DNA of 64,000 bases from Magnolia sinica. Lineage: Eukaryota; Streptophyta; Magnoliopsida; Magnoliales; Magnoliaceae. Shown piece after piece: positions 50,901 through 63,800 of this stretch (positions within the stretch are counted from its first letter, which is position 1; every line of letters starts with the position of its first letter). Made by a program: the position numbers and the translations under genes. Where the stretch lies: NCBI RefSeq assembly GCF_029962835.1, contig NC_080586.1:67705501-67769500 (forward strand). Reading direction: 5' to 3'. Under the pieces are notes generated by a model. The model searched no databases, was not told where the DNA came from, and saw only the letters and a list, made by a program, of their open reading frames with translations.

Positions 50901-52161
50901 GATTTCTAAGATGGTTGTCAAGCCCAATGAGGCAGTTATAACCGTATAGTTTCGCCATCATCGGACTTTCGACGCGCGGTCCAGGTCCGATACGGAGTTT
51001 CAAAGTGCTCCCGAGAGCAACTGGGTTTAAAGGTTGATCCTAGGTTTTTAGGTAACGTAGCGTTAGCGGTTCTACTCATTTTAGGTCTTGCAATTTATAT
51101 TTAAAATGGTTCAAGTTAATTCTACTGAGTATTCAGTTTAGTATTTAACTAAATTATGCCCTAATTACGAAAGAATATGGTCCTAGGGCAGTTCTATACC
51201 CCTTTCTGGAGCTTTTAGGTAGTGTATTATTTTAATTATTTTTTTAATAATTTTTCATTAAGTATACTTCATCTCTACCAAATTTCATTAGATTTCCTGG
51301 TGTAGAAAAATTCTAAAAATTCTAAAAGCAGCAGCTGTCCATACTAATGATTTTCGGATAGTTGTCACAATGACTTATATTTAACTATAGTTAAAATTTT
51401 ATTATATTTTTTACTTATTTTTATATGAAACTACACTTATCAATCTTTAATCTGGATTTTAAATCACCTAAATCAGAGTTATAACGAGAGAGATATGATT
51501 TTTCAAAGTTGGACAAAAAACTGCAGAAAACAATAGAAAACTGGCCGCCCAGCCCGTTGTGGCCCGCTTAGCTTGCTGGCCGGCGAGGCCTCGCCGATCC
51601 GGCAATGCCATCGCTGCCCTCTGGACCCTGGGGCAATGGCTCACCCTGAGGGCGATGGAATCCCCCCGGGGTGTCAGAAAAGTGCGGGACCCACTTCGGG
51701 TCCCCCCGATTTGCGTTGTTTGGCCCCCCGAGTCCGTTTGATGTGGTTTCGCCACCTGATATTGGAATTAGGTATATTTTGCAAGCCAGAATAAGTTATT
51801 TGACATACAATATATGATTTTGGGGTAGGAGAAGTTGATCTATCTAATTAACCTATTTATTTCGTGAGATTCCATAAAGTTAATGGTCAAAAACCCAATT
51901 TATTTATTTATTTACTATTTATAGTAAATTTTAGTTTAAGTATTGTTCTTCATCACCTAAACTTTAGGATTTGTGTGTAATATGAAAGTATTTAGAAGAA
52001 TTTGAAAAATAAGGTGGTGAAAGGTGAGATTTTGAAGGAAATGGATTAGAAAGCGATTTTTAGACTTTAGGATTGAGTTCTGAGAAGTTAATAAGGTGTT
52101 AGAATCGACCCATTGCCTAAGGACGTCTATCTCCAAGTTGACAAAAATTCGGGGTGTTATA
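47904..52161. mobile_element. Nested solo LTR (4258 bp), duplication ATATT
   Basis: It starts TGTAACGCCCTGAAAATT and ends with the complement of TATAACACCCCGAATTTTTG. ATATT flanks both sides (47899-47903, 52162-52166). Window bases 1-1590 are the end of another copy. No gag or pol is present, which fits a solo LTR. A stretch at about 51540-51740 is much more GC-rich than its surroundings and gives ORFs on both strands that I do not regard as genes. Confidence 0.8.
48776..49020. repeat. Imperfect ~65-bp tandem repeats in the solo LTR
   Basis: 'ctaca/ctata-aagggctcgtcacct-…-cagtgtaggcc' units recur about four times with 'ctcg' word ends, the last with 'gaggctcgtcgccccagcgtagg'. Confidence 0.65.
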
Positions 52162-52166
52162 ATATT

Positions 52167-52980
52167 TGTCAGTGTCTCTATAGAATAAATAAATATTATA
52201 ATCTTGGTGCCTCTCGGAACCTCATCATACCTATCAACCTAGTCAATAAACCATTTATGATAAGCAGGCTGATTGGTATGATGACCACGGTGTTGATCGG
52301 TTCACTTCATTGATCAAGTTAATCAACTTGTCACAATTGGCTATTCATAAAATGATTCCTCTTGTATCCTAAAGTCCTTGATTACCTACTCGAGGTTGTA
52401 TGCCTTGGGCAAGCAGAATATGACCTCAGGTATTTTGTTATTTGACATATATTTCCCTGCAACAAGTACATCATGATCAATTCATTTAGGTCATTAAGAC
52501 GATTGTTTTGTCTGTTCCTCCTATACTTACCGGTGGTGGCATATTCCGTCCCACCAGACTTGGGTCTGATTGAATATTCCGTGGAGGAAAAATCAACGAC
52601 TATAGAGGAGTAATACTAAATTGCGGTATTTTCATGTTATACTAGTGGAAATTCGCCATCCTATCTTCAAGGAACATTATCAACTTATTAATAGCCTCAG
52701 TTTGAGCCCTAACACACTTAGCCTGAGCTCTGGAACACTCAGTTTCCATTCTTCCATATTTGGTTAGTTCCCTTATGCAATTGTAACATTTTTAAGAACT
52801 TCATTGACATCCATAGAGTTGTTCTGGGGTGACAATCCTATTTCCGAGATGATCAGAAGTGGAGGATTCAAGACGTTTGAATCGGCCCGCATCTAAGATG
52901 CATCGAGTGCCGAATTGAGGTCTCGTTCTTCAATGTTCCCACTACCTCGAGTAGATCACTTACTCATGTTATTGTAATAT
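52167..52980 (-). pseudogene. gag N-terminal region of the Tat-type element
   Basis: The minus strand reads as a charged, helix-forming gag-like sequence with several stops ('NSMDVNEVLKNVT' near 52825 and repeated 'ELRLSVLGLKLRL'-like words). It lies between the ATATT duplication and the right LTR, where gag should start. The assignment rests mainly on position. Confidence 0.45.
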
Positions 52981-53081
52981 TCAATCAACAATTGTACACA
53001 TGTCCCCCTAGGCATGCCACAAACGATGTTGGTGGGTTTTCTTTGATCACGTGTGTATGTTTATCTTGGTGTGTGGGGGCG

Positions 53082-54040
53082 TGCCAAGATCGATGTGGGT
53101 CCGGTCCAAACCATGATCACTGTTGACCCCCGACATAGAGATAAAGCAGCGTTGGGTCGATCAACTACCATCTATTCAGACAATTTTGCGCTTATGTTAA
53201 ACCATGCAATTTGCAGAGACTAGGGCTCCCCCTCCAATGGGGTCTTTTTGCCTTGTCAATCAATAACTTTCGTAGATGTCGTAGTTGTATGATTGAATGG
53301 TCGAAAGTAGATGAAGATGGATGCGGATTCCAAACGTAATCGGTCACGATTTCTTATCGCTGAGGTGAGATCGTTGGTGTTGGCTGAGAGTAGCAACAAC
53401 AATGTGTTGGTGAGCGGGGTGTTGACAATTTCAGATATTACAAAAAACTAATGTCAACCTAGCATATGAGTGTAGGTGGATAAGTCCTAAGGCTAACAAT
53501 ATTCCTTTAGATTCAATATACAGGTACAGAAGTAAAGGAATTACATATGCTCGATTAAAATCTATGAATTAGTCTAGTGTAGTTAATTGGTCGCAAGGAT
53601 GGACTAACGCTACTTCTATCCCAATGGTCCACGATTAATGCATAATAAATAAACTAAGCTAAGATGCTACCTTAAGATAATCACCATTATTGCATCAGTG
53701 AAGGATTTGAGTTTGCATTAATTAGGATGATATTTGTATTCGCTCGTGCTATTTATAACTTCTCCTACTAAAGGTTGAAGATAACTAATGGCCCACGTAG
53801 TGCCACCACGTGTATCCGGTTAGGCAAGAATGGTTACCATTCTCTCTATCATGATTTGCCTCCGTCAAACATGCTTCAATGATGATGCGTCCATAATAAC
53901 TATTCATTTTTCTTCGGACACTACTTTGATAATGTGGCATTCAAAGATATTATACAATCTTTTAATGTTACTATATATATATATATATGCCACGTGTAAC
54001 AGTTTGTGTTGCCAACATGATTTGCTAGATTTGGGTATAA
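53082..54040 (-). repeat. Right (5') LTR of the Tat-type element
   Basis: Starts 'tgccaagatcgatgtgg' and matches 31014-31986 and 60276-61086. It ends near 'ctagatttgggtata'. For a minus-strand element the primer-binding site should lie just left of 53082, but I do not recognise one. Confidence 0.7.
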
Positions 54041-57000
54041 ATAGCAGTTTTTTTGGGCCGGAGAATATAGAAGGTGAGACCTGCCAGATACACGGATCGA
54101 ATTTTGTGCTGGACGTAACAAAAGAAAGTGAAAAATCAATGGTATACAATCAACCCACATGCGTTTCAACCGGATGGGTGGGCCAGGGACGTCCCAGATC
54201 CCATCTTAAAGGCAGCCTATGGGGCAATGTACTGGTGATCTAGACCGCTGATCTTGTGAACTTTACTCTGGGTGGGTGAGTCTCGAAAGTTCTCCTTAAT
54301 TGCTGTACAAATAGACGGTTAAGAAAAAATACAGCAACTGGCCCACGAAAATGTCGTATGATTTGATGGATAGGATTGAACATTTATGAAGAGTTTTGGC
54401 TCATCCACCATCTTCAGTGGTTCCCATAAGATAAACCGTCTGGATCAACGGAATATGAGCCCCACTTGTATAAAATGGATGAGATGCATCAGGACTCAAT
54501 CAATTCCTCATCAGCCTGGGATGCCCGTGGGCCCCACCGTACTAACCAAATCATGTTGCGTCTATTAGTCGTCTCATGATTTCTGCATCCGACGTAAAGT
54601 ACTTCTCCCGTCACTGCAATAATGTGTTTGAGTAGAACCTTGATACTCTGGTCGAGTGTGATGGATGATATGCATGCACTCAGATATAAATGCCCAGATG
54701 TATCAAAAACCAGATATGGTGTTTGTTCGATCACATAACTATCGGATTGGTGGACATTAATTCAACGGCTGAAATGAAAACTATCATTTGGTTTAATTTC
54801 AGGAAACAAGTCTACCCATTGTTCAATCTGATTTTGGACTGTGACTTATTTACAGTTCGTTACAGTTCGTTACGCACTTTATGCGGCTTACTCTCAGTTA
54901 ATTTATGCCACTTGTACAATTTGTCCGGCTGCGTATCAAGCGTAACCAGACTATCAAATGACCACTCCTCTTTGTTTACTCTTCAGTACCATTTATAAAG
55001 TGGTGGTGACTCTTCAAACTTACATATGGAATAAGTTGTCCAGCAATCCAGACTGTCCTAATCTCTCAGAAGACTTTGGATGGAGAATTTTAGCATAAGA
55101 TGATGGCAACCTTCTGGTTTTCCTTACAAATTTGGACCACCCACTATTTTTTAACCATCCATGTCAAAGATATTAGTTGGATGGTTGCGATCACTTGATC
55201 AATGTGATTTGTATATACAATCCATTCATAATGGAGTCCATGATTTGAATGGCTGGATCTGTAAGTTAGTGCCACACGTGATGAGCATGAGCCATCACCA
55301 ATTCACCATTTTGTAATTGGTGCAAAACTCACATAGAAGTCTATACGTTGATTAACAGCAGGAGTTATTTGATACTGTGGAAGACTACGAAGCTTGATAC
55401 ACAGGCAGTCTGAACTTGATTTGAGCAGACTAAAATGTGAATCCTACCGTAGATAAGTTACACTACCAAAATCAGATTGTTTTTTCATTCCCAGCCGTTG
55501 ATTCCTGGACACTTGTTTGTTGAAATAGAAACTATTGGATGTTTATCATTTTTAATCGTCCAATAAATGTCCACCCATCTGATATTAATCAAATAAGCGG
55601 AATGTTTGGTTAATGATGCATCTAAGCTAGGAGAAATAATTTGTTCTACTGTTTATCTAAGCGCCTGAGTATCATTTATCACCCTTTGTCGAGTAAGTCC
55701 GTACTCATGCGCAGTTGTGGAATCCCACCGTCGAGTGCGTGGGGTGCGGGTGCGGGGGTGCGTGTGTTAAAAAAACAAAAAAGTGAACATGTCGTAGTGT
55801 GGGGGGGGGGGGGGGGGGAAATGTAGATTTTTCTAAATAGTTTTTTAAAGCATGAAAAGTAGATTTTAGACAAAAGTACTCTTAGTATGTAGGGTAAAAG
55901 GGTAAAACAGCTGAAAAAAGTAAGATAACCTGTGTGTATGGATAGAGGTGTAGTTTAGTAAGATAAATTTTATTTAAATTGGATAAAAAAGGTGAGTAAT
56001 AGGGTAGTCTATCGTAAAAATTACCCCAAGTACCTGACGCAATCCATGTACCGGGCAACTCATTGTACTATAAGAAAAGGAGTGAACATTTTGGGGTCGA
56101 CTGCGATATATGTGTCTTATCCATGCTGTTCATCCGTTTTATCATCACATTTAATGGCATGATTCCGAAATTGAATGATATCCAAAGCTCAAATGGACCA
56201 CACTACAGGAAACAATATAAGTAGCAACATGCACCTTTAAATCCTTCCTAGGGCCAAAGTGATCTTTATTTGTCATCATTCAAACTGTTCATAGGGACAC
56301 ACAGACAGAGATGAAGGGACAAGGCAAATATAACCTTGATCCAAAATTTCAGTGGCCTCTTAGAAGTTTTCAACGGTAGGCGTCAATTCCTACCGGTTCC
56401 TTTAGTGTGGTCTACTTGAGCTTTGGATATGCTTCAATTTTGGGCTCTTACCCTAAAATGAGCTGTCAAAATGTATAGACGGTGTGGATAAGAAGGGCAC
56501 GCACATTCACGCCCCCAGAGTTTACTCAGTACGCTGAGTTGGAAGATGCCCGGCTATATGATGTACGCAGCACATCCAGTCCGTCCATCAGATGTGAATT
56601 CTCATCTTCTTACCGTTTCCAAAAATCACACCGGTCCAAAACTCACGTGGGCTGCACGATTTGGAACAAATAGGAAGAACACCCACCTTTGATGTAGATC
56701 CGCGCACACCTGCGTTTCAAAACCGTCTGAATTTTGGTATTAACCTTCATACAAGTTAGACAGTTCCAGCTTAGATGAAGGGTCTGAATGGCCTAGATGA
56801 CGTAAACATAATATCATGTACCCCACAGAAATCAACTGTGAGAGTTCCCTCCCATTTTGTTTATCCTGTACCATGAGATTAGATGCGGTGATGAGCGGAG
56901 TGAATTTTTTACATAAATGGGCCCCATCAGCTGCCTAGTGCCTAATTTGAGCTGAGTTCGGCCAGGTAAAAAGCACCGACTCAGTTCAAATTGGCATCAA

Positions 57001-58260
57001 TTCAGATCAAGAGATGGAGGGAGGGAGTAGAGAGGAGAGAGAGGAGGACAGTGGTTAATCCAATGATGGTGATGGCTGGCTGCTGAGCTTGGAAGAGAGA
57101 GAGAGAGAGAGGTGGGTGGTTATTGGGATTGGGAGAGGGAGGAAGAGAGAGTTTGAGATCGAGTCGGATGCAGTGTGTAGGGTTAGAGATACTTGAATTC
57201 AAGTTAAGTCGGCTTCGAATCAAGCCGGGTTTAGTTGGATTGAGCTTCGGGTCAACTCAAGTCCAATTGAGTTGAGTTAGGTGAGTCAAGTTAGTTCATG
57301 CCCAACTCTAATGCAGCCCTACTGATGAGCCCACTTGATGTATTTATTCCCTGCTGTTTTTTTAAGAAATGAAATAAACCATATCCAAATCTCCCATGAT
57401 CATGTCACCGAGACGGGTGAAAAACTTAAGTTTTGGACCAAAATGATATTTGTTATTTTTTCTTTTTCTAACCTGTCTAATCTCATCAACCGCTTATACG
57501 GCAAATAAACATCACGGGCTATTTTTTCTTTTTCTTGTGGTGCGGTCCTCTCGAGATTTGGATCAGTCTCATTTTTAGATCACGCCCTAAAATGATTTGA
57601 AAAAAATAGATGAACGGTGTGGATAAAATATATATTGTGGTGGGCCCACATAGCACTGTCCAGTAGCCACCTCGGGCAGCGTCAGTGGGCAATCCCCATT
57701 CGTTAAAATACAATGGAAAAATGAATGGACGGCGTAGATATACAGTACATCGGCTCCCGCTTCCATCGGACCGCTGTCGTCATACGCGATAACGCTCCAC
57801 TGCTCTCATAGCATTATAATTTATAGTGCTCCTAATTCCCGTAGTTCAATTTGACAATGCAATCGATAAATCTGAACCGTCTGTTGGGTTCAGAAAACAT
57901 TTTCCTGCTTTTATAAAAAATTATATTAATCTGACGATCCAATACATACTTAATTTGGCCTTATTTTCCACAGCCATCCCTTGTCGAAGCCATGGATGGG
58001 ATGGATAAAATTCTCTAACAAAAATGATTCTGTAGAATCATAAGTAATCCATGATAGGCTCTACCAAGAAGATGGATCAAATTGTTGATCATACTTATGT
58101 TTGTGTAAATTATTTTGACCGTCCATATTAAAAACCATTGATCAAACCGTTAATATTTGTCAGATAGGAACAATTTTATACATAGACCCATAAAAGTTTC
58201 TATGAACCAAATCAACGGTCTAGATTAGTGGGTTGGACTGTCAAAATGGCCCGATGCAAT
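54041..58260. other. Intergenic DNA with MITE remnants
   Basis: No gene is supported. MITE-family copies are at about 56075-56520 ('gggctcttaccctaaaatgagc') and 57320-57700 ('gtggtgggcccacatagcac', 'gggcaatccccattcg'). 56940-57310 is a 'gttgagttaggtgagtc'-rich element ending 'cccaactctaatg', like the one at 9251-10175. A run of 19 G is at 55800-55818. 54100-55640 holds nothing recognised. Confidence 0.5.
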
Positions 58261-58476
58261 TAGGAGGCAGGAGCACTGTAACTTGCAGTGATCCGAGAGT
58301 ACAGGAGCATCTATGCATTTACATACATGCCCGAACGGCCGCTGTTGTCATTTTCCTTCTTTCCCAAGGTTTGCAGCCACCATCAGCAAACTAGGGTTTT
58401 CAAGAATCCATTCTCATTTTCAAGAATCCAAAACCACCCAGTGCTAGTGTTTTTTCAAGAATTCAATCTCATTTTC
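58261..58476 (+). promoter_or_regulatory. Likely 5' leader of the Miro gene
   Basis: Pyrimidine-rich, with two direct 'ttttcaagaatcca' words near 58398-58430. No clear TATA box is seen close by. The exact transcript start is unknown. Confidence 0.35.
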
Positions 58477-59285
58477 ATGGCAGCATCAGCTGATGCCGCG
58501 AATTTCGGTGGCAAGACGAGCGTCCGCATCGTCGTCGTCGGCGACCGCGGCACCGGAAAATCCAGCCTCATCGTCACCGCAGCTGCCGATTCGTTCCCCG
58601 ACACCACCCCACCCGTGCTCCCTCCCACGCGCCTGCCGCCGGATTTCTACCCCGACCGTGTCCCGATCACCATCATCGATACTTCATCGAGGTGCGTATG
58701 CTTGTGGTGGCAGCGAGTATCCGAACGTGATCCGGATCGATCGTTTGGTGGGATACGCCATTAATCAGAACAATCGTAGCCATCCGACCGGTGGACCATC
58801 TGCGGCATTTCTTTCAATTGTCCAATCTTGGGTATTGGATAACTGGGATTGCTCAGAAGGAGAGTTTCTTGACGTGTATCTCATCCATGGTAGGTGGGGC
58901 CCACCTGAAAGTTGGGGCCCACCTAGTCATATTTATTATCCTTTCTGATGCTTTTCATATCGTTTAGATGGAGTAATTTGTCTCATTTGTCTTCATTTTG
59001 GTTAGTCCGGAGCACCGGAGTAGGCTCGGACAGGAATTGAAGTTGGCAGATGCGGTTGTACTGACATATGCATGTGATGAACCGGCCACGCTTGATCGGC
59101 TGAGCACGTACTGGCTTCCAGAACTTCGTCGGCTGGATGTGAAGGTGCCGGTGATCGTGGTTGGGTGCAAGTTGGATTTGAGAGAGGAGCAGCAGGTTAG
59201 CCTGGAGCTGGTGATGTCACCGATCATGCAACAGTTTCGGGAGATCGAGACTTGTATAGAATGCTCGGCATTGAAACAAATTCAG
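58477..59285 (+). CDS. MIRO1: Mitochondrial Rho GTPase (Miro), first two exons only
   Basis: Exon 1 is 58477-58691 and exon 2 is 59006-59285, joined through a split serine codon (AG|T) over a 314-bp GT-AG intron. The start is the ATG opening MAASADAANFGGKTS; an upstream in-frame ATG at 58288 lies in the leader. Visible motifs are the P-loop GDRGTGKS (22-29), IIDTSS (switch II region), GCKLD (G4) and ECSA (G5), that is, almost the complete N-terminal GTPase. Miro proteins (about 640 residues) are tail-anchored in the outer mitochondrial membrane, with two GTPase domains around two EF hands, and control mitochondrial shape and movement. The EF hands, second GTPase and tail are not in the window. 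A donor GTAAGT follows exon 2, so more exons probably lie beyond 64000, or the gene is truncated. Confidence 0.88.
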
Positions 59286-59822
59286 GTAAGTACATAATGA
59301 GTTATTTGCCAATTTCTATGTCCATTTGGAAGCTTGTGTTGCAAATTTACTGTATCGGGTTGGATTGGATTCCGCCACTGATCTAAATAACTATCGTTCT
59401 CTGTTAGGTCATGTCAACAAGGTTCTACAATCAGTGTCATGCAAATACGTTAACAAGTGGTTGACCATCAACATTAGGTAATGAAAAGTAGGTCTGCAAC
59501 TTGGGTTTGGTTAATTGAACCTGATTGACCCAACCGAGTTCGGGTCGGGCTGTCAAGGTCCTTGGGTGTGGGTTTCGGGTTGGAAAATGCCAACCCAATT
59601 TGAAATCTGGTTCGCTTTGGGTTGAGCAAATCTGGGTCGGGTCAGGTGCGGATGGGAGTAATCACATGTATTTGGTCTTGAGTCGAATATAGAGGAATTA
59701 GGGCTGGGAACCTCGGGTTGGAATTCGGGTTGGGACAGGTTGCTTGTTGTTCCTCTTAATGTCGAGTCAGGCTCTGGCTGACCCTCAACCCGACCCAACC
59801 TTCCCATGTTTCGCTCCTAATG
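59286..59822. other. Start of Miro intron 2 with a 'gggttggg' repeat
   Basis: 59490-59815 is full of 'gggttgg', 'cgggtcggg' and complementary 'cccaacc' words and looks like a decayed MITE. I searched for the next Miro exon (a conserved Val-Pro-Glu-Val-Phe-like start) and did not see one. Confidence 0.45.
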
Positions 59823-60086
59823 AAAGGGTTTTGCTAGGTTCCATGGTTTTAGGACTCGGACGAGTCTTATACTATTTATCCGGGTCGACTCAGATCAGTA
59901 CTAGCCAATCCAGTTCAAATGCCACAGCTCGCTCGTGACACGGGCATGTTGCGACTCAACTCAGGACGGAAAGAGCCCATCTGGGTCCCAGAGTCTTTGA
60001 AATCAAGATTCAAGACTATTCTCACGTTGCGTTGTTCCTCATAAACTGAGAAATGTGAACGGGAGTTGTGCACCTGGACTTGCCCA
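59823..60086. repeat. Duplicated block, copy 2 (matches 30603-30966)
   Basis: Nearly identical to the first copy except for an internal deletion of about 100 bp between 'cccagagtctttg' and 'aaatcaagattc'. Confidence 0.8.
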
Positions 60087-60275
60087 TATATGCTAACATG
60101 GTAAACGCGTGTGCCATGTTTGGCCTGTTCCCTGGCTCAGTAATCAGGCTGGTCCACTCTCCCGGTCGCCATGCGTGTGGAAACGTTCAGTGTAGAGATG
60201 GGCTACTTTGATGGGACCAGCTGTTGGTGTGGTTTTTTCCGGCCACGCGTGTGCTTCTCTTGCTGTGCGTAAGCA

Positions 60276-61086
60276 TGCCAGGAACGATGTGAATCCAGTC
60301 CAGACCATGATTATTGTTGACTCTGGTGTAGGGATAGAGCAGTGATAGGTTGAATGACCACCACCTATTTACCTAACAATTTTACACTCGTGTGTAGATC
60401 AACTGATTTCCAGATATTGGGGCTCTCCCCTCAAATGAGCTCTTCTTAACATGTCAATCGAGAACTTTTAAAAAATATAGTAATTGTATGAACAGGCGAA
60501 AGTAGATGGAAATGGAAGCGAATTCTAAACATGATTAGTCACAATTTTCTACCACTAAGGTGGGATGGTTGGCACTGGTTGAGAGCAGCAACAGCAGAGT
60601 GCTAGTGAGCAAGGCATTGGCAATTCTAGAGATTACAAAAAGCTAATGCCGACCCAGTGTATGAGCGTAGGCGGACATGTCCTAAATCTATCAATCTTCC
60701 TTCAGATCCAGCACAGGCACAAATGGAAGGGAATCACAACTACTGGATTAAAAACTGAGTCGATCCGGCGTGGTTGTAGGGAAGGACTGATGCTACTTTT
60801 ATTTTAATGGTCCACGACTAATAAGCGATGGAGGAACTAAGCTAAGATGTTGCACTAAGATAATCATCAACATTGTGTTGATAAATGGTTTGTGTTTGGA
60901 TTTAAGGATTGAATTGATTGGGGTGATCTTCGTGTTTGCTTCTACTATTTATAGCTTTTCATGTCGAAGGTTGAAGATAATTGATCTCCTTCGCATGTAT
61001 CCAACTGGGAAGAGCAATTACTATTCTCTTTATCCTAGCTTTCCTCGATCGAACGTGCTTCAATGTTGATGTGTTCATAACAACTA
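60276..61086 (-). repeat. Third copy of the Tat LTR, interrupted by a copia element
   Basis: It starts TGCCAGGAACG and matches 31014-31840 to 'gttcataacaactat', where it stops abruptly at the copia LTR (61087). The rest of the LTR would be expected beyond the window. Confidence 0.75.
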
Positions 61087-61329
61087 TATTGGAATACATG
61101 TTATGGGAAAGAAGATGCTTGATTTCTTAGAGTCGTATACAACTAGTATTTATAAAAGAATGGAGGAAGACAAATATAGAAAATAGTGAAGAAAGAGGAT
61201 CTACAAAGATTTACAGAGGAGAGATTACAGAGATGATGAGGAGAGATTTCTGCAGATGAGCTGGCTGCTGGACGCAGAGAGATTTCTGCAGATGAGCTGG
61301 CTGCTGGACGCGTTTCTTCAACAGGTTTC

Positions 61330-62935
61330 TACTTGGATACAGCGCAAGTACCACACTGAAAAGTCTTAACATCTTTGTGGGAAGCTAAAGCAAGAAATAA
61401 ATTATGTAAAATAGAAAATGAGGGATGACCATATCGACAGTGCCATCGAAAAAAATCATCCTAAGTGACTGAAAGAAGATGAGCGGTTATTCGAGGTTGA
61501 ATAATAGCATCGAATTAGTAAAGACCAGCATGTTCATGCCCACCACCAATCATCTTTTACGTCTGGAGATCTTAAAACATACAGTGAGATGGAAGAAAAA
61601 TGGCAGCACAGTTAAATTATTTAGTGAGTGCACTAAATGAAAGCGAGTTGGAGTCAAGACTTGGAACAAGAAGGGTCTTGTCGAGGGAGACAGTAGAGGT
61701 TAGAGGAACAGTTCCTGACCCCGTAATGGGAGTAAGGTTTCCGTTGGCTAACTTTACTGATCCTAAAGTAGAACTGGGATGAAAAGATGAAAAAAAAAGT
61801 AAAACATACCAGTCATATGATTTGTGGCCCCGGTGTCTATAACCCAAGGTTGGGAAGAGGAGGCAGGAGTAGATGTACCGGACAGTGGGGAACTGGAAGT
61901 AGCCATGGATTTTGAGACTGAGAGGCCAGCCTTCTGGGTGATCAGGTTATCATATTCTTCTTGGGAAATCTGGACCATAGGAGCGTAGGAAGCAGACGGT
62001 GTCTCCTCAGATTCAGTAACAGACAAATTGGCCCAGTGGCCACCTGACAAACGACCACGTCCACGAGCGAAACCTCCCCGTATGGGAGGTCTACCATGTT
62101 TGATCGAGCAGTTGTCAACCATATGGTTGGTATGTTTGCAATGAGTGTAAAAAAGAGAACCACGACTACGGCCTCGAGTTCCACGACCTCGACCCTTATT
62201 ATCAGAAAAATGAGCATCAGCCTGTAAAGCAGACTGTGTGATCGAGACATGTGGAATCATAACTTGCTTTCATTTTTCTTCTCTTGCAAGCTGAGCATAA
62301 ACCTAATTCAAGGTCATCATCTCAACTTTATGGATAATTTGTTGTCGGAGTATCTCGTACTCATCATTAAGGCCATCGAAAAACTTGAAGATCCGGCGTC
62401 GCTTCTGACGTTTCTTGATAAGAATCACATCTTGAGAACAATAGGTATCTTCCTCATCATGATAGGCCAGCTCCTCCCATAAACTTCGAAGTTTAGCATA
62501 GTACTCTATGAGGCTTTTGTCGTGCTATTGGAGAGAGGCGATCTCCTTCTCTAATTGAAAGATGCGTGACATGTTGTGCACATCACTATAGAGTTCGTGG
62601 ACCGTGTCCCATATTTCTTTCGCCGTTTTTAAGAAAATAATGTCACTTTGGACATTGTCGGCCATGGAGTTCCATAACCATGACACGACAATCATGTCAT
62701 CAGATTCTCACTTTGCTTTCTTGGAGTCTCCATCGGTTGGACAAGAAAGGGTCTCAGTGATGTGGCCAAGTTTCCGTTTGCCGCTAATAAAGATGCGGAC
62801 AGCCTGTTGCCATTGGAGAAAATTGGGCCCTATGAGAGGGATGATGTGGTCTTTAGTCCTGGATTTTCAGATTGTTTGAAATCCTCATCATGAGAGGATG
62901 AAATATCGTCAAAGACCTTAGACGATGCCATGGAG
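61330..62935 (-). pseudogene. copia gag, zinc knuckle, protease and pre-integrase
   Basis: From the ATG at 62932 the reading shows a UBN2-type gag ('YAKLRSLWEELAYHDEED', 'KFFDGLNDEYEILRQQI'), with several stops and shifts. Then comes a knuckle 'YTHCKHTNHMVDNC' in which the first Cys is Tyr, then the protease 'WVIDTGATNHMTG' (about 61840). After a frame break comes a pre-integrase 'HCRYGHPSF' with 'FQCGTCAVSK' (about 61340-61470). The integrase core, RT and RNase H are absent before the LTR. It cannot move on its own. Confidence 0.8.
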
Positions 62936-63459
62936 AAATATCAAGGCTAAGGGAAATCAATTTTATTTTTATTATTTATTTTTTTTCAAACTAACATCTG
63001 ACACCAATGCCCATGAACGAGATCATGGAAAATGTATATGGTACGCTACTGGCCAAGAACACTGTTGGGGTCCACCATGATCACTTCCTCACCTATTACC
63101 TGGATCTTAACATCAACGGTGATCACAACTCCTTCATCAAAAACAAGATGAAGATCTCTGACACAAGCAGGTGCAGACGCTCGACGTTTCTACTACATTT
63201 GAAGAGCTCTAACAACTTGGGCATCATGGATCGACCAACACGTCAACCCGCGCAAGACCCGAGTTTGCTTTTGAACTTCAAAACCTTCGCATTTCAGGGG
63301 CGGTCAATGGAATTTTGGAAGTCACTGTTAGGAGGGCACTCAATCCCTCAATGATACATTGAGCAGAAACTATCCAGAAAAAAATATAATCATTGAGGAG
63401 GTCGTGAAGTAAAGGAAAACACCTGTGACCATCTTCGTTGAAAACAAAATAATGGTTGG

Positions 63460-63800
63460 GTTGCTATCCATATGAAACAGAAATTGGGGCTGTTGTGCAT
63501 ATGAAACAGAGTTTGGGGCTGTTGTGCATATGAAACAGGGATTGGGGCTGCTGTGCATATGAAACAGTGATAATGGTGGCGGTTGTGGGGCTGCTCAAAC
63601 CAAGCAAACAGATTTGGTGAAATAGATATTGGGGCTTATGCTCTGGGCATATGAAGCTGGATCTGACCGTTGAAAATCAGATCAGTTGGTATGTTGTGGG
63701 GCTGCTCACACCAAGCAAACAAATTTGGTAAAACAGAGATTGGGGCTTATGCTCTAGGCATATGAAGCTAGATCTGACCATTGAAAATCAGATCAGTGGC
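63460..63800. repeat. Two tandem-repeat sets in the copia leader
   Basis: 'tgcatatgaaacag' with 'ttggggctg' recurs about every 33 bp at 63463-63570 (about four units). Then a 111-bp unit beginning 'gttgtggggctgctca' at 63582 repeats at 63693. Both lie between the primer-binding site and gag. Confidence 0.8.

Noticed and set aside
51468..51794. GC-rich patch with ORFs in three frames on both strands
   Set aside because: Patch of raised GC in the solo LTR; no homology recognised and frames overlap as chance open frames.
55800..55818. Run of G as a possible G-quadruplex regulator
   Set aside because: A single homopolymer, likely length-uncertain in sequencing, with no gene nearby to regulate.
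58493..58948. ORF overlapping Miro exon 1 in another frame
   Set aside because: The Miro frame has all GTPase motifs and a proper splice donor; this frame is Ser/Pro-rich by codon shift.
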